A DNA stretch of 64,000 bases from Cellulosimicrobium funkei (GCF_001019615.1 NZ_JNBQ01000003.1:248001-312000), one strand, 5' to 3'; shown: positions 8,254 to 17,413, counted from the stretch's first letter. The notes: generated by a model from the sequence alone, not told the origin. Program-made: numbers and translations.

Positions 8254-9015
8254 GTGAACAGGACGGAACGTCTCTACGCGATCGCGGAGGAGCTCCGGCG
8301 GGCGGGGCGGACCGGGACGACGGGTCCACGCCTCGCGGCGGCGCTCGAGGTGAGCGAGCGGACGATCAAGCGTGACGTGGCCGCGCTGCAGCAGGCCGGT
8401 CTGACGATCTGGGCCCAGGCCGGCCCCGGCGGTGGCTACGTGCTCGACCCGAGCGCGTCGCTGCCGCCGGTCAACTTCACGCCCGGCCAGGCGGTCGCCG
8501 TCGCGGTCGCGCTCGCGACGCTCCCGCCCGGCAGCCCGTTCGCGGTCGACGCGCTCGCGGCGCGCGGGAAGGTCTGGGACGCGCTCGCGGCCGGCGACCG
8601 CGAGCGGGCCGAGGCGCTGGCTGCGCGGGTGTGGGTCCGCCACGACGCCCCGGACGCGTCGCCGGACGCCCCCGCCGCAGCGGGTGGGGACGTCGTGGGG
8701 CGCGCCCGGTCGCACCTCGGGGTGCTGCGCGCCGTCGAGCAGGCGCTCGCCGGGTCGCGCGTCCTCGCGGTCCGCTACCGCGACGGCCGGGGCGCGACGT
8801 CGTCGCGCCGGGTCGAGCCCGTGCTGCTCGCGCACACCGACGGGCGCTGGTACCTCGTCGCGTGGTGCCGGTCGCGCGAGGCGATCCGCTGGTTCCGGTT
8901 GGAGCGCGTCGAGCGCGCCGACCTCACCGCCGAGACGTACGCGCCCCGTCCGGTCGCGGACGTCGGGGAGCCGCCCGTCGGCGCGACGGCGGTCTACGAC
9001 CCCGACGCGGGCTGA
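8254..9015 (+). CDS. YafY-type transcriptional regulator with WYL domain
   Basis: A 253-residue regulator with a DeoR/HTH_11-like helix-turn-helix at about 15-60 (GPRLAAALEVSERTIKRDVAALQQAG) and a WYL-type domain from about 145 to 235 (RRVEPVLLAHTDGRWYLVAW). WYL domains sense small ligands or nucleic acids, and these regulators usually repress an adjacent enzyme gene, here the divergent alpha/beta hydrolase. The GTG at 8254 (VNRTERLY) is the family start; an in-frame GTG at 8227 would lie inside the operator palindrome. The 3' end overlaps the convergent hydrolase gene by 22 bp. Confidence 0.9.
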   Translation: MNRTERLYAIAEELRRAGRTGTTGPRLAAALEVSERTIKRDVAALQQAGLTIWAQAGPGGGYVLDPSASLPPVNFTPGQAVAVAVALATLPPGSPFAVDALAARGKVWDALAAGDRERAEALAARVWVRHDAPDASPDAPAAAGGDVVGRARSHLGVLRAVEQALAGSRVLAVRYRDGRGATSSRRVEPVLLAHTDGRWYLVAWCRSREAIRWFRLERVERADLTAETYAPRPVADVGEPPVGATAVYDPDAG

Positions 9016-9938
9016 CGAACCTCAGCCGGGCGCCGCACCAGGTCGAGGACGGCCCCTGCGAACGCCTCGGGTGCCTCGGCGGGCAGGTCGTGACCCGCGT
9101 GCGGCACCTGGCGGTGCTCGCGCGGTCCGGCGAAGAACCGTGCCGTCGCCGACCCGTCCGTCGCGGGGAAGTTGCCGTCGGCGAGCCCGTCGAGGGTGAT
9201 CGTCGGGACGCCGATCCGGGGCAGCGCCGCGAGGCGTCGCTCGAGGTCCTCGTACGCGGGGTCACCCGGCGCGAGCCCGAGCCGGTGGCGGTAGGAGTGG
9301 ATGACGACGTCGACGTAGCCGGGGTTGTCGAAGGCCTCGGCGGTGCGCGCCAGCTCGGCCTCGGTGAACGACCTCTCGGGTGAGTTGCGCGTCCACAGCA
9401 CGCGCGCGATCTCCGCGCGGTTCTGCGTCAGCCCCCGCCGACCGCGCTCGGTCGCGAAGTACCAGAAGTACCAGAACCCGGCCTCCAGGTCGGGCCGGAT
9501 CGGCGTCTGGGCGGCGGCGACGTCCTGCACGAGGTAGCCGTTGACCGAGACCAGGCCGCGGACGCGCTCGGGCCAGAGCGCCGCGACGACGCACGCGGCG
9601 CGCCCGCCCCAGTCGTAGCCGGCGAGCACCGCCGAGCCGATGCCGAGCGCGTCGAGGAGCGCGACGAGGTCGGCGCCCAGCGCGGCCTGCTGGCCCGAGC
9701 GCACCGCGCCGGGCTCCCGGAACGTCGTGGGGCCGTGACCGCGCAGGTACGGGACGACCACGCGCAGCCCCTCGGCGGCGAGCGACGGGACCACGTCGAC
9801 GTAGCTGTGCACGTCGTACGGGTAGCCGTGCAGGAGCACCACGGGCGGTCCGGCGGGGTCGCCCGCCTCCACGTACCCGACGGTGAGCGGCCCGGCGTCG
9901 ACCGTCGAGACGGGTCCGAGCGCGGTGGTGGCGATCAT
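8994..9938 (-). CDS. Epoxide-hydrolase-like alpha/beta hydrolase (Asp nucleophile)
   Basis: A 314-residue hydrolase in which the nucleophile elbow is AGYDWGG. Asp109 replaces the usual serine, as in epoxide hydrolases and haloalkane dehalogenases. HGYP at about 37-40 is the oxyanion motif, and the late His is in VPHAGHDLP. GAGGAG lies 6 bp before the ATG at 9938. The gene overlaps the convergent WYL regulator by 22 bp. The next gene on the same strand is another alpha/beta hydrolase 29 bp away, so the two are probably co-transcribed. The substrate is unknown. Confidence 0.87.
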   Translation of the reverse strand: MIATTALGPVSTVDAGPLTVGYVEAGDPAGPPVVLLHGYPYDVHSYVDVVPSLAAEGLRVVVPYLRGHGPTTFREPGAVRSGQQAALGADLVALLDALGIGSAVLAGYDWGGRAACVVAALWPERVRGLVSVNGYLVQDVAAAQTPIRPDLEAGFWYFWYFATERGRRGLTQNRAEIARVLWTRNSPERSFTEAELARTAEAFDNPGYVDVVIHSYRHRLGLAPGDPAYEDLERRLAALPRIGVPTITLDGLADGNFPATDGSATARFFAGPREHRQVPHAGHDLPAEAPEAFAGAVLDLVRRPAEVRQPASGS

Positions 9939-9967
9939 CGTCGTCTCCTCGCGGTTCCGCGGCGCCG

Positions 9968-10699
9968 TCAGGCCGCGGCCCTGCGCGAGGCGGCGAGGGC
10001 GGCGAGCACGGTGCGCGCGACCCGGTCCGGCGCGGAGACCGCGACGGCGTGCGACGCACCCTCCACCTCGTCCACGCCGCGCGCGGCGGCGCGCTCCGCC
10101 ATCCAGCGGTGCGCGGCGACGGGGATGTTGCGGTCCTCGGAGCCGAACACGAACCAGGACGGGACGGCCTTCCAGGCCGGCGTGCCGGCGAGCAGGCCTT
10201 GGTTCAGCGCGACGTCCGTGACGGGGCGCTGCGTCCGGGCGGCGACGTACGCGGTCTCCTCCGGGACGTCCGCGGCGAACTGCGCGTGGTACGCGTCGGG
10301 CCGGATCCACAGGTCGTCGACGTCGTCCACGAGCGACGTGCTCTCCAGCGCGTCGGCGAGCGTGCTGCCGGGGAACCGGCCGGCGAGGTCGACCGCGCTC
10401 TCGCCCGTGTCGGGGGCGAACGCGGCGACGTAGACGAGACCGACGACGTCCCGCAGCCCCTCGGCCGCAGCCTCCGTGACGACCATGCCGCCGTAGGAGT
10501 GGCCGACGAGCACGAGCGGGCGGCCGGCGTCGCCGACGGCGTCACGCAGGTACTGCGCGTCGGTCACGACGCTGCGCAGGGGGTTCGCGAGGGCGAGGCT
10601 GTCGACGTCGTGCGCGCGGAGCCGGGCGATCACGCCCGACCAGCTCGCGGACTCGGCGAACGCGCCGTGCAGGAGCACGACGAGCGGGTTCTCGGGCAT
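9968..10699 (-). CDS. Alpha/beta hydrolase (EstC/MenH-like)
   Basis: A 243-residue hydrolase. HGAF (11-14) is the oxyanion motif, Ser68 in VGHSYGG the nucleophile, and GASHAVAVSAP near the C-terminus supplies the His. Small enzymes of this type include esterases and pyrethroid-hydrolase-like proteins. GGAGAGA precedes the ATG at 10699. It lies upstream of the epoxide-hydrolase-like gene on the same strand, which fits a small catabolic operon. Confidence 0.87.
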   Translation of the reverse strand: MPENPLVVLLHGAFAESASWSGVIARLRAHDVDSLALANPLRSVVTDAQYLRDAVGDAGRPLVLVGHSYGGMVVTEAAAEGLRDVVGLVYVAAFAPDTGESAVDLAGRFPGSTLADALESTSLVDDVDDLWIRPDAYHAQFAADVPEETAYVAARTQRPVTDVALNQGLLAGTPAWKAVPSWFVFGSEDRNIPVAAHRWMAERAAARGVDEVEGASHAVAVSAPDRVARTVLAALAASRRAAA

Positions 10700-10805
10700 G
10701 GCTCTCTCCTCCGTCGGTCGGCGGACGGACCGGGCGAGTCGCCACGGGGCGTCCTGATGACCGTTCGACCGAGGAGGGACGGCGGGCGTGACACCGCCGC
10801 TGGCG

Positions 10806-11171
10806 TCAGTCCCCGCGCAGCACGCAGAACTCGTTGCCCTCGACGTCGGCCATGACGACGAACGTGTCCGCCTCGCCCTGCCCGACGTCGACGCGGCGTG
10901 CGCCGAGCCCCTCGAGCCGCGCGACGTCGGCGGCCTGGGTCGACGAGGAGAAGTCGAGGTGCACGCGGTTCTTGACGGCCTTGCCCTCGGGGACCCGCTG
11001 GAAGACGAGGCTCGGCGGTCCGAGGACCGTCTCGCCGTCGCGCGGGTAGAGCACGGCCTCGCCGTGCGGTCCGGTCTCGCGCCCCGTCCAGCCGAGCGCG
11101 GCCTGCCAGAAGTCCGCCACGACGGCGGGGTCGGCGCAGTCGACGACGGCGCCGCTGAAGGTGAGTGTCAT
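10806..11171 (-). CDS. VOC family (glyoxalase/bleomycin-resistance fold) protein
   Basis: A 121-residue protein with the two-module VOC pattern: TFSGAVVDCADPAVVADFWQAALGW at the start, and DVEGNEFCVL at the end where a metal-ligand Glu is usual. A conserved HLDF at about 73-76 supplies a likely metal-binding His. The reaction is not predictable (dioxygenase, lyase or drug-binding members exist). It lies between the hydrolase pair and a TetR gene, all on the minus strand. Confidence 0.85.
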   Translation of the reverse strand: MTLTFSGAVVDCADPAVVADFWQAALGWTGRETGPHGEAVLYPRDGETVLGPPSLVFQRVPEGKAVKNRVHLDFSSSTQAADVARLEGLGARRVDVGQGEADTFVVMADVEGNEFCVLRGD

Positions 11172-11226
11172 GCGGTCAGTGTGACGTGCGCCACCCACAG
11201 GGACGCGTCGCGTCGAGAGTGCGGCG

Positions 11227-11931
11227 TCAGGCCGCGTCGGCGTCCGGCTCGACGAGCCGCCCGACGAGCGCGGGCAGCCAGTCCGCGGCCTGCGCGCGCT
11301 GGACGGCGTCGTCGCCGTCGGGGGTGAGGAACGCGTCGCGCGCCGCGGACGTGTAGGCGCTGATGAGCACGCGCGTGGCCGCGGCGGCGTCGATCGCGAA
11401 GCGCATCCCGACGCTCGTGAGCACACGCGTGAGGATGTCCGCGAGCTCCGTGCGGAACGACTCCTCCTGGTCCGCGAACCGCTCCGCGACCTGCGGGTCG
11501 CGCAGCGCGAGCAGCTCGAGCTCCGCGCTCATGAGGCACCACCGACGCTCGTCGCGCGGGTCCGCCATGACGGCCGCGACGATCGTGGCGATCGCCTCGG
11601 GGGCGATGACCCCGTCGCGCACGGGGTCGTCGGGCAGGTGCTCGACGGCGGCCTCGAGGCTCCGCATCCGCATCCGGATCTCGCGCTCGGTGAGGGCGAG
11701 GAACAGCGACTCCTTGGTGTCGAAGTTCGAGTAGAACGCGCCGCGCGTGAAGCCCGCCGCCTCGCAGACGGCCTCGATCGATGTGCCGTTGATGCCGTGC
11801 TCGGCGAACAGCCCGTAGGCGGCGTCGAGCAGGCGCTCGCGGGTGCGCTCGCGGCGGGGGGACAGCGGGGCCTCGCTCTCGGTGCCGCGGTCGACTCGGG
11901 TCGGGTCGAGGTCGGTGGTCACGCCGCACAT
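11227..11931 (-). CDS. TetR family repressor, divergent from MMPL exporter
   Basis: A 234-residue regulator with a TetR_N helix-turn-helix at about 35-82 (RLLDAAYGLFAEHGINGTSIEAVCEAAGFTRGAFYSNF is split here only by length; the motif is GFTRGAFYSNF). The C-terminal ligand domain is undetermined. Either the ATG at 11931 or a GTG at 11922 could start it. It is divergent from the MMPL-YhgE operon, and the 128 bp spacer carries two GATAC-type palindromes, so it probably represses both its own gene and the exporter. Confidence 0.88.
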   Translation of the reverse strand: MCGVTTDLDPTRVDRGTESEAPLSPRRERTRERLLDAAYGLFAEHGINGTSIEAVCEAAGFTRGAFYSNFDTKESLFLALTEREIRMRMRSLEAAVEHLPDDPVRDGVIAPEAIATIVAAVMADPRDERRWCLMSAELELLALRDPQVAERFADQEESFRTELADILTRVLTSVGMRFAIDAAAATRVLISAYTSAARDAFLTPDGDDAVQRAQAADWLPALVGRLVEPDADAA

Positions 11932-11973
11932 GCTCCCACTGTCGGACGGCGCCACCCGCACGGGCAGCCTTGC

Positions 11974-11989
11974 GATACACGAGTGTATC
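11974..11989. promoter_or_regulatory. TetR operator palindrome 1 (GATACAC-GA-GTGTATC)
   Basis: Perfect 7-bp arms around a 2-bp centre in the spacer between the divergent TetR (start 11931) and MMPL (start 12060) genes. The spacing suits a TetR dimer. Confidence 0.7.
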
Positions 11990-12006
11990 CGATACGGTCG
12001 CGCATC

Positions 12007-12024
12007 GGATACAGCGGCGTATCC
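12007..12024. promoter_or_regulatory. TetR operator palindrome 2 (GGATAC-6 bp-GTATCC)
   Basis: A second symmetric element sharing the GATAC half-site with the one at 11974. It ends 35 bp before the MMPL start codon, where repressor binding would block transcription. A further single half-site, GATAC, is at 11991. Confidence 0.6.
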
Positions 12025-12059
12025 TGAAATCCGTCTGCACTCTCCCCGGGAGGCCGCTC

Positions 12060-15000
12060 GTGTCCTCAGCGCTGTACTCGCTCGGCCGCTGGGCGGTCGG
12101 GGCGCGCCGGCTCGTCCTCGCCGCGTGGATCGGGATCCTCGTCCTCGCGGGCGCGCTCGCCGGCCTCGTCGGCCAGGGCCTCGACGACGAGGTGACCATC
12201 CCCGGCACCGAGTCCCAGGCGGCGCTCGACCGCCTCGCCGCCACGTTCCCGCAGGTCAGCGGTGCGTCCGCCCAGGTCGTCGTGGTCGCGCCCGACGGCT
12301 CCACCATCGAGGACGACGCCGTCCGCGCACCCGTGGAGGACGCCGTCACCGCGCTCGGCGACGTCGACGGCGTCGCCGCCGTCACCTCGCCCTACGACGA
12401 CACCATGACGGCGTCGATCAGCGACGACGAGGTCGCGACGCTCATGACCATCCAGCTCGACGAGGGCCAGAGCGAGGTCACGGACGCCACGAAGGACGCG
12501 CTCGGCGACGTCGTCGACGACCTGGCGGCGGCCCTGCCCGACGGCGCCCAGGCCGCGCTCGGCGGACAGCTCTTCAGCACCGAGTTCCCCACGCTCACCG
12601 TCACCGAGGCGCTCGGCCTCCTCGTCGCGCTCGTCGTGCTCGTCCTCACCTTCGGCTCGTTCGTCGCGGCCGGGCTGCCGCTCCTCAACGCCGTCGTCGG
12701 GGTCGGCGTGAGCATGGGCCTGCTGTTCGCCGCGACCGCCGTCGCGCAGATCAACTCGACGACCCCGATGCTCGCCGTCATGCTCGGCCTCGCCGTCGGC
12801 ATCGACTACGCGCTCTTCATCGTGTCCCGGCACCGCGACGAGCTCGCGAGCGGTCTGCGCGTCGAGGAGGCCGCCGCCCGCTCCGTCGCGACGGCGGGCT
12901 CCGCCGTCATCTTCGCCGGCCTCACCGTGATGATCGCGCTCGTGGGCCTCGGCGTCGCCGGCATCCCGTTCCTCACCGTCATGGGCGTCGCCGCCGCCGT
13001 CGGCGTCGGGCTCGCGGTCCTCGTCTCGATCACGCTGCTGCCCGCCATGCTGGGGTTCGCGGGCGAGCGGCTCCGCCCGAAGGCACCCCGCCGTCGTGGG
13101 CGTGGGCGTGGGCGTGGGCGACGGCGTGCGGTCGCGGTAGCGGACGGCGGAGGGCCGGCCGCGGCGACCGGGTCGCCCGGGCGACGGAGCGGACGAGCGG
13201 CGGCTGCGCCCGAGGATGCGAAGGGCGTGGCGGGCCTGGCGGGAGCATCGCGAGGAACGAGCGATGCGGATGGTAGCCCGAGCACCTCGGGCGCAGCCGC
13301 CGCGGACCCGACCACAGACGCCGTGAGCTCGACGACGACCGCAGAGCACCGCAACCGGTTCTTCGCCGGGTGGGTGCGGACGGTCACGCGGATCCCGCTG
13401 CTGACGATCGGGCTCGTCGTCGCGGCGATCGTGCTGCTGACGCTGCCGGCGCGGGACCTGCAGCTTGCGCTGCCGGACGCGGGGACGCTGCCCGAGGACA
13501 ACCAGGCGCGCGTCACGTACGACCTGGTGTCGGAGCACTTCGGGCCTGGCTTCAACGGGCCGCTCATCGTCACGGGGACGATCGTCACGTCGACGGACCC
13601 GGCCGGGCTCATGGACGACCTGGGCGACGAGATCGCGGACCTGCCGGGCGTGGCGGACGTCCCGCTCGCGACGCCGAACCTCACCGCGGACACGGGCATC
13701 GTGCAGGTCGTGCCGACGGGCGCGCCGGACTCCGAGGAGACCAAGGACCTCGTCACGGAGATCCGCGCGCAGCACGACCACTTCCTCGACGAGTACGGCG
13801 TGGACCTCGCGGTCACGGGGTTCACGGCGGTCGGGATCGACGTGTCCGCGAAGCTGGGGGCGGCGCTGCTGCCGTTCGCGTTCGTCGTCGTGGGCCTGTC
13901 GCTCGTGCTGCTGACCATGGTGTTCCGGTCGATCGCGGTCCCCGTCAAGGCGACGCTCGGCTACCTGTTCTCGGTGGGCGCGGCGTTCGGCGTCGTGACG
14001 CTCGTGTTCGAGCACGGCTTCCTCGCGGACGCGCTCCACGTCACGCGGCTCGGCCCGGTCATCTCCTTCATGCCGATCGTGCTCATGGGCGTGCTGTTCG
14101 GCCTCGCGATGGACTACGAGGTCTTCCTCGTGGCGCGCATCCGCGAGGACTACGTCCACTCGGGCCAGGCGCGACGGTCGATCTTCACGGGGTTCCAGGC
14201 GTCCGCGAAGGTCGTCACCGCGGCGGCGGTCATCATGTTCGCCGTGTTCGTGGCGTTCGTGCCCGAGGGCGACATGAGCCTCAAACCCATCGCGCTCGGG
14301 CTCGCGGTCGGCGTCCTCGTCGACGCGTTCGTCGTGCGCATGACCCTGGTGCCCGCCGTGCTCGCGATGCTCGGCGACAAGGCGTGGTGGATGCCGCGCT
14401 GGCTCGACCGGGTGCTGCCGTCGTTCGACGTCGAGGGCGAGGGGCTGTCCAAGGAGCTCGCGCTCGCGGACTGGCCGGAGCCCGGCAGCACGGACGCCGT
14501 CGTCGCCCACGACCTCGTGGTCGCCGCGGCGCACGGGCCCCTCGCGGACCCGGTCACGGTCCGCGTGCCTGACGGCGGGTCGCTCGTCGTGCACGGGACG
14601 TCGCCCGCGGCGGTGTCAGGGGTCGTGCTGGCGCTCGCGGGACGGCTCAGGCCGGCCGCCGGCGCGCTCAAGGTGACGGGCCTCGTCCTGCCCGAGCGCG
14701 CACTGAGCGTGCGCCGCCGGGTCGCCCTCGTCGACCTCGCGGCCGACGTCGCGGCCCTGCCCGGGGACGCGCCCGCGCCCGCCGCGCACCGCGTGCCTGC
14801 GGCGGCGAGCGTCGCCGCGCTGCTGCGCGAGGACCCGCGGCTGCTCGCCGTCGTCGGGACGGACGCCGTCACGTCGCCCGCCGAGCGCGCCGCCCTGTCC
14901 GAGGTGCTCGCCCGGGCGGCCGAGCGCGGCACGGCGGTCGTCCTCGGCGCCGTCGGGCCTGCGCCGACCGACCTCGCCCCACCGGGGACGCAGGTGCTCG

Positions 15001-15092
15001 ACCTGCACGCCCCCGACCCCGCCCACGCGGTGCCCGCCCCCGCCGACCCGGCGTCCGCCGTCGGCCCGCGCACCGAGGAGGTGCCCGCATGA
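12060..15092 (+). CDS. MMPL/RND family exporter with C-terminal degenerate ABC-ATPase-like domain
   Basis: A 1010-residue protein. Residues about 1-336 and 435-785 are the two six-helix halves of an MMPL exporter, each with an extracytoplasmic loop; the family motifs GIDYALFI (first half) and AMDYEVFL (second half) carry the key Asp of the proton relay. Residues about 337-434, between the halves, are low-complexity Arg/Gly/Ala/Ser sequence. Residues about 790-1010 follow the ABC-ATPase pattern (VRVPDGGSLVVHG, then GVVLALAGRLRP, then GTAVVLG), but the Walker A lysine and the LSGGQ signature are missing. The GTG at 12060 has CGGGAGG upstream. The stop overlaps the YhgE start by 4 bp (ATGA). Confidence 0.9.
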   Translation: MSSALYSLGRWAVGARRLVLAAWIGILVLAGALAGLVGQGLDDEVTIPGTESQAALDRLAATFPQVSGASAQVVVVAPDGSTIEDDAVRAPVEDAVTALGDVDGVAAVTSPYDDTMTASISDDEVATLMTIQLDEGQSEVTDATKDALGDVVDDLAAALPDGAQAALGGQLFSTEFPTLTVTEALGLLVALVVLVLTFGSFVAAGLPLLNAVVGVGVSMGLLFAATAVAQINSTTPMLAVMLGLAVGIDYALFIVSRHRDELASGLRVEEAAARSVATAGSAVIFAGLTVMIALVGLGVAGIPFLTVMGVAAAVGVGLAVLVSITLLPAMLGFAGERLRPKAPRRRGRGRGRGRRRAVAVADGGGPAAATGSPGRRSGRAAAAPEDAKGVAGLAGASRGTSDADGSPSTSGAAAADPTTDAVSSTTTAEHRNRFFAGWVRTVTRIPLLTIGLVVAAIVLLTLPARDLQLALPDAGTLPEDNQARVTYDLVSEHFGPGFNGPLIVTGTIVTSTDPAGLMDDLGDEIADLPGVADVPLATPNLTADTGIVQVVPTGAPDSEETKDLVTEIRAQHDHFLDEYGVDLAVTGFTAVGIDVSAKLGAALLPFAFVVVGLSLVLLTMVFRSIAVPVKATLGYLFSVGAAFGVVTLVFEHGFLADALHVTRLGPVISFMPIVLMGVLFGLAMDYEVFLVARIREDYVHSGQARRSIFTGFQASAKVVTAAAVIMFAVFVAFVPEGDMSLKPIALGLAVGVLVDAFVVRMTLVPAVLAMLGDKAWWMPRWLDRVLPSFDVEGEGLSKELALADWPEPGSTDAVVAHDLVVAAAHGPLADPVTVRVPDGGSLVVHGTSPAAVSGVVLALAGRLRPAAGALKVTGLVLPERALSVRRRVALVDLAADVAALPGDAPAPAAHRVPAAASVAALLREDPRLLAVVGTDAVTSPAERAALSEVLARAAERGTAVVLGAVGPAPTDLAPPGTQVLDLHAPDPAHAVPAPADPASAVGPRTEEVPA

Positions 15093-17413
15093 GCGTCTTC
15101 CCGCCCGACACGGTGCAGACCGACCCGACCACCCCGGACGCTCCGTCGCCCGCCGGCGCCCGGACCCGGGTCGACGCGCGACGCGTGTGGACCGTGGCCG
15201 CCGCCGTCGCGCTGCCGCTCGCGGTGCTCGGCCTGCTGCTGTGGGCGCTGTGGGACCCGCAGGAGCGGCTCGACACGGTGAAGGCGGCGATCGTCAACCT
15301 CGACGAGCCCGTCGAGGTCGACGGCCAGACGGTCCCGCTGGGCCGCCAGCTCACGGCCGGGCTGGTGAGCGGCGGTGCGGCTTCGACGGACACCGGGCCG
15401 GTCGCCGTCCAGCCCGACCCCGGCACGACGAACTACGACTGGGTCATCACCGACGCCGACGACGCCGCGTCCGGGCTCGCCGACGGCACGTACTCCGCCG
15501 TCGTGACGATCCCGGAGGACTTCTCCGCCGCGGCCACGTCGTTCAGCGGCGACGCGTCCGACGCGACCCAGGCCACGCTGACCGTCGAGACGGCGCCCGG
15601 CGGACGGGTCGTGGACGAGGCGCTCGCGCGCATCGTCACGACGACCGCGACCTCCGTGCTCGGCACGACGCTCACCGAGAACTACGTCGACGGCGTGCTC
15701 GTCGGCTTCACGACCCTGAACGAGCAGCTCGGCGAGGCCGCGGACGGCGCCGACCAGCTCGCCGACGGCGCGTCCCAGGCGAACGACGGGGCGACGCAGC
15801 TCGCGTCCGGCGCGGGCGAGCTCGCGACCGGCGCCGGGGCGCTCGCGTCCGGGGTCGGCGAGCTCGGCTCGGGCGCGGACCGGCTCGCGTCCGGCGCGGG
15901 CGACCTCGCGACCGGGGCGCAGGGCGTCGCCACCGGGTCGCGGCAGGTCGCGGACGGGGTCGCGCAGTCCGCGTCCGGCGCGGGCTCGCTCGCGTCCGGC
16001 GCCCAGGGTCTGGCCGACGGCGTCACGGGCGTCTCGGGTGGCGCGTCCGACCTCGCGAGCGGGCTCGGCACGCTCGACGCCTCGATCTCGGCCGTCCCTC
16101 TCCCCGGCGGAGGGTCCACGTCGCTCCCGGCGCTCGGGACCCGGCTCGCGACGGGCTCACGAGACGTCGCCGGCGGGCTCGCGCAGGTCGTCGCCGGGAT
16201 CGAGCAGCAGAAGGTCCAGGCGGGGTGCGCGGCCGACCCGACGTCGCCCGCCTGCGTGGCGCTCGACCAGCAGCTCGCCGCGCTGCGGCCGCTCGCGGTC
16301 GGCGCGGCCGAGGTCGCGGCGGGCAACGCCGCCCTGGCAGGGGCGCCGTCGGGCGCGAACGGGCCCACCGGGCTCTACGCCCTCGCGGCCGGGGTCGACC
16401 AGGCCGCGCAGGGCGCGGACCGGCTCGCGAGCGGGGCGGCGCAGACCGCCACGGGCGCGACGGGCGTGGCCGGGGGAGCGCGCGACCTCTCGACGGGGCT
16501 GGGGCAGCTTGCGACCGGCGCCGACCAGGTGGCCGACGGCGCGGCACAGCTCGCCGGCGGGGCGGGCGAGCTCTCGACGGGGGCGGAAGGGCTCGCGACG
16601 GGTGTCGGGGCGCTCGGGACGGGCGCCGACCAGCTCGCGACCGGGACCCAGGACCTCGCGACGGGCGCGGGCGACCTCGCGGGCGGCGTCGGGCAGCTCG
16701 CGGACGGGACGACCGAGCTCGCCCAGGGCCTCGGCGACGCGACGGAGCAGATCCCCTCGTACACGGACGCCGAGCGGGAGAACCTCTCCACGGTCGTCGC
16801 GGACCCCGTGGCCGCTCCCGGCGTCGAGGACCTCGGCACCGGGTCGACCGGTCCGCTGTTCGCGGTCCTCGCCCTGTGGCTCGGTGCGCTCGCGATCTTC
16901 GTCGCGTTCCCGCCGGTGCCCGCCAAGCTCATCGGGTCGACGCGGACCGCGGGGCGGCTCGCGCTCGCCGCGCTCGCGCTGCCCGCGGGGATCGCCGCCG
17001 CGACCGGCCTCGTGGTCGGCGGCGTCCTCGCCGCGGTCGAGGGGGCGAGCGCGGGCGGCTGGATCGGTCTGCTCGCGACCGGGGCGCTCGCGTCGGTGGT
17101 CTTCGTCGCGCTCAACCAGGCGCTCGCCGCGCTCCTCGGGAACGTGGGGCGGGCCATCAGCCTGCTCGTCGCGGTGCTGCTCGTCGCGACCGGCATCGTC
17201 GCGACCGTCCCGCCCGCGCTCACGGGCCTGCGCGACGTCCTGCCGGTCGGCTCGGCGCTCCGCCTGCTCACGTCGATCGTCGACCCCGGGGCGGCCGGGG
17301 GAGCGGGTGACGCCGTCGCGCTGGTGCTCTGGGGCCTCGCGTCGGTGGCGGTGACGACGCTCGTCGTCGCCCGCCGCCGGTCCATCCGCGTGGAGCAGCT
17401 GCTCCGCGCCTGA
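15089..17413 (+). CDS. YhgE/Pip (phage infection protein) domain membrane protein
   Basis: A 774-residue protein with one N-terminal membrane segment (about 34-55) and a large external region. The central part (about 210-560) consists of short repeats such as LASGAGDLATGA that predict a long helical or coiled stalk. About five membrane helices follow at 590-765. This is the layout of YhgE/Pip proteins, related to ABC-2 permeases and type VII-associated EsaA. It is translationally coupled to the MMPL exporter gene, so both probably belong to one export complex under the divergent TetR. The cargo is unknown. Confidence 0.9.
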   Translation: MSVFPPDTVQTDPTTPDAPSPAGARTRVDARRVWTVAAAVALPLAVLGLLLWALWDPQERLDTVKAAIVNLDEPVEVDGQTVPLGRQLTAGLVSGGAASTDTGPVAVQPDPGTTNYDWVITDADDAASGLADGTYSAVVTIPEDFSAAATSFSGDASDATQATLTVETAPGGRVVDEALARIVTTTATSVLGTTLTENYVDGVLVGFTTLNEQLGEAADGADQLADGASQANDGATQLASGAGELATGAGALASGVGELGSGADRLASGAGDLATGAQGVATGSRQVADGVAQSASGAGSLASGAQGLADGVTGVSGGASDLASGLGTLDASISAVPLPGGGSTSLPALGTRLATGSRDVAGGLAQVVAGIEQQKVQAGCAADPTSPACVALDQQLAALRPLAVGAAEVAAGNAALAGAPSGANGPTGLYALAAGVDQAAQGADRLASGAAQTATGATGVAGGARDLSTGLGQLATGADQVADGAAQLAGGAGELSTGAEGLATGVGALGTGADQLATGTQDLATGAGDLAGGVGQLADGTTELAQGLGDATEQIPSYTDAERENLSTVVADPVAAPGVEDLGTGSTGPLFAVLALWLGALAIFVAFPPVPAKLIGSTRTAGRLALAALALPAGIAAATGLVVGGVLAAVEGASAGGWIGLLATGALASVVFVALNQALAALLGNVGRAISLLVAVLLVATGIVATVPPALTGLRDVLPVGSALRLLTSIVDPGAAGGAGDAVALVLWGLASVAVTTLVVARRRSIRVEQLLRA

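Noticed and set aside
15700-16750. Repeated DNA words in the YhgE gene as a possible CRISPR array or minisatellite
   Set aside because: The repeats are irregular, in frame and code for LASGAG-like peptide repeats; there are no uniform spacers or direct repeats of fixed length.
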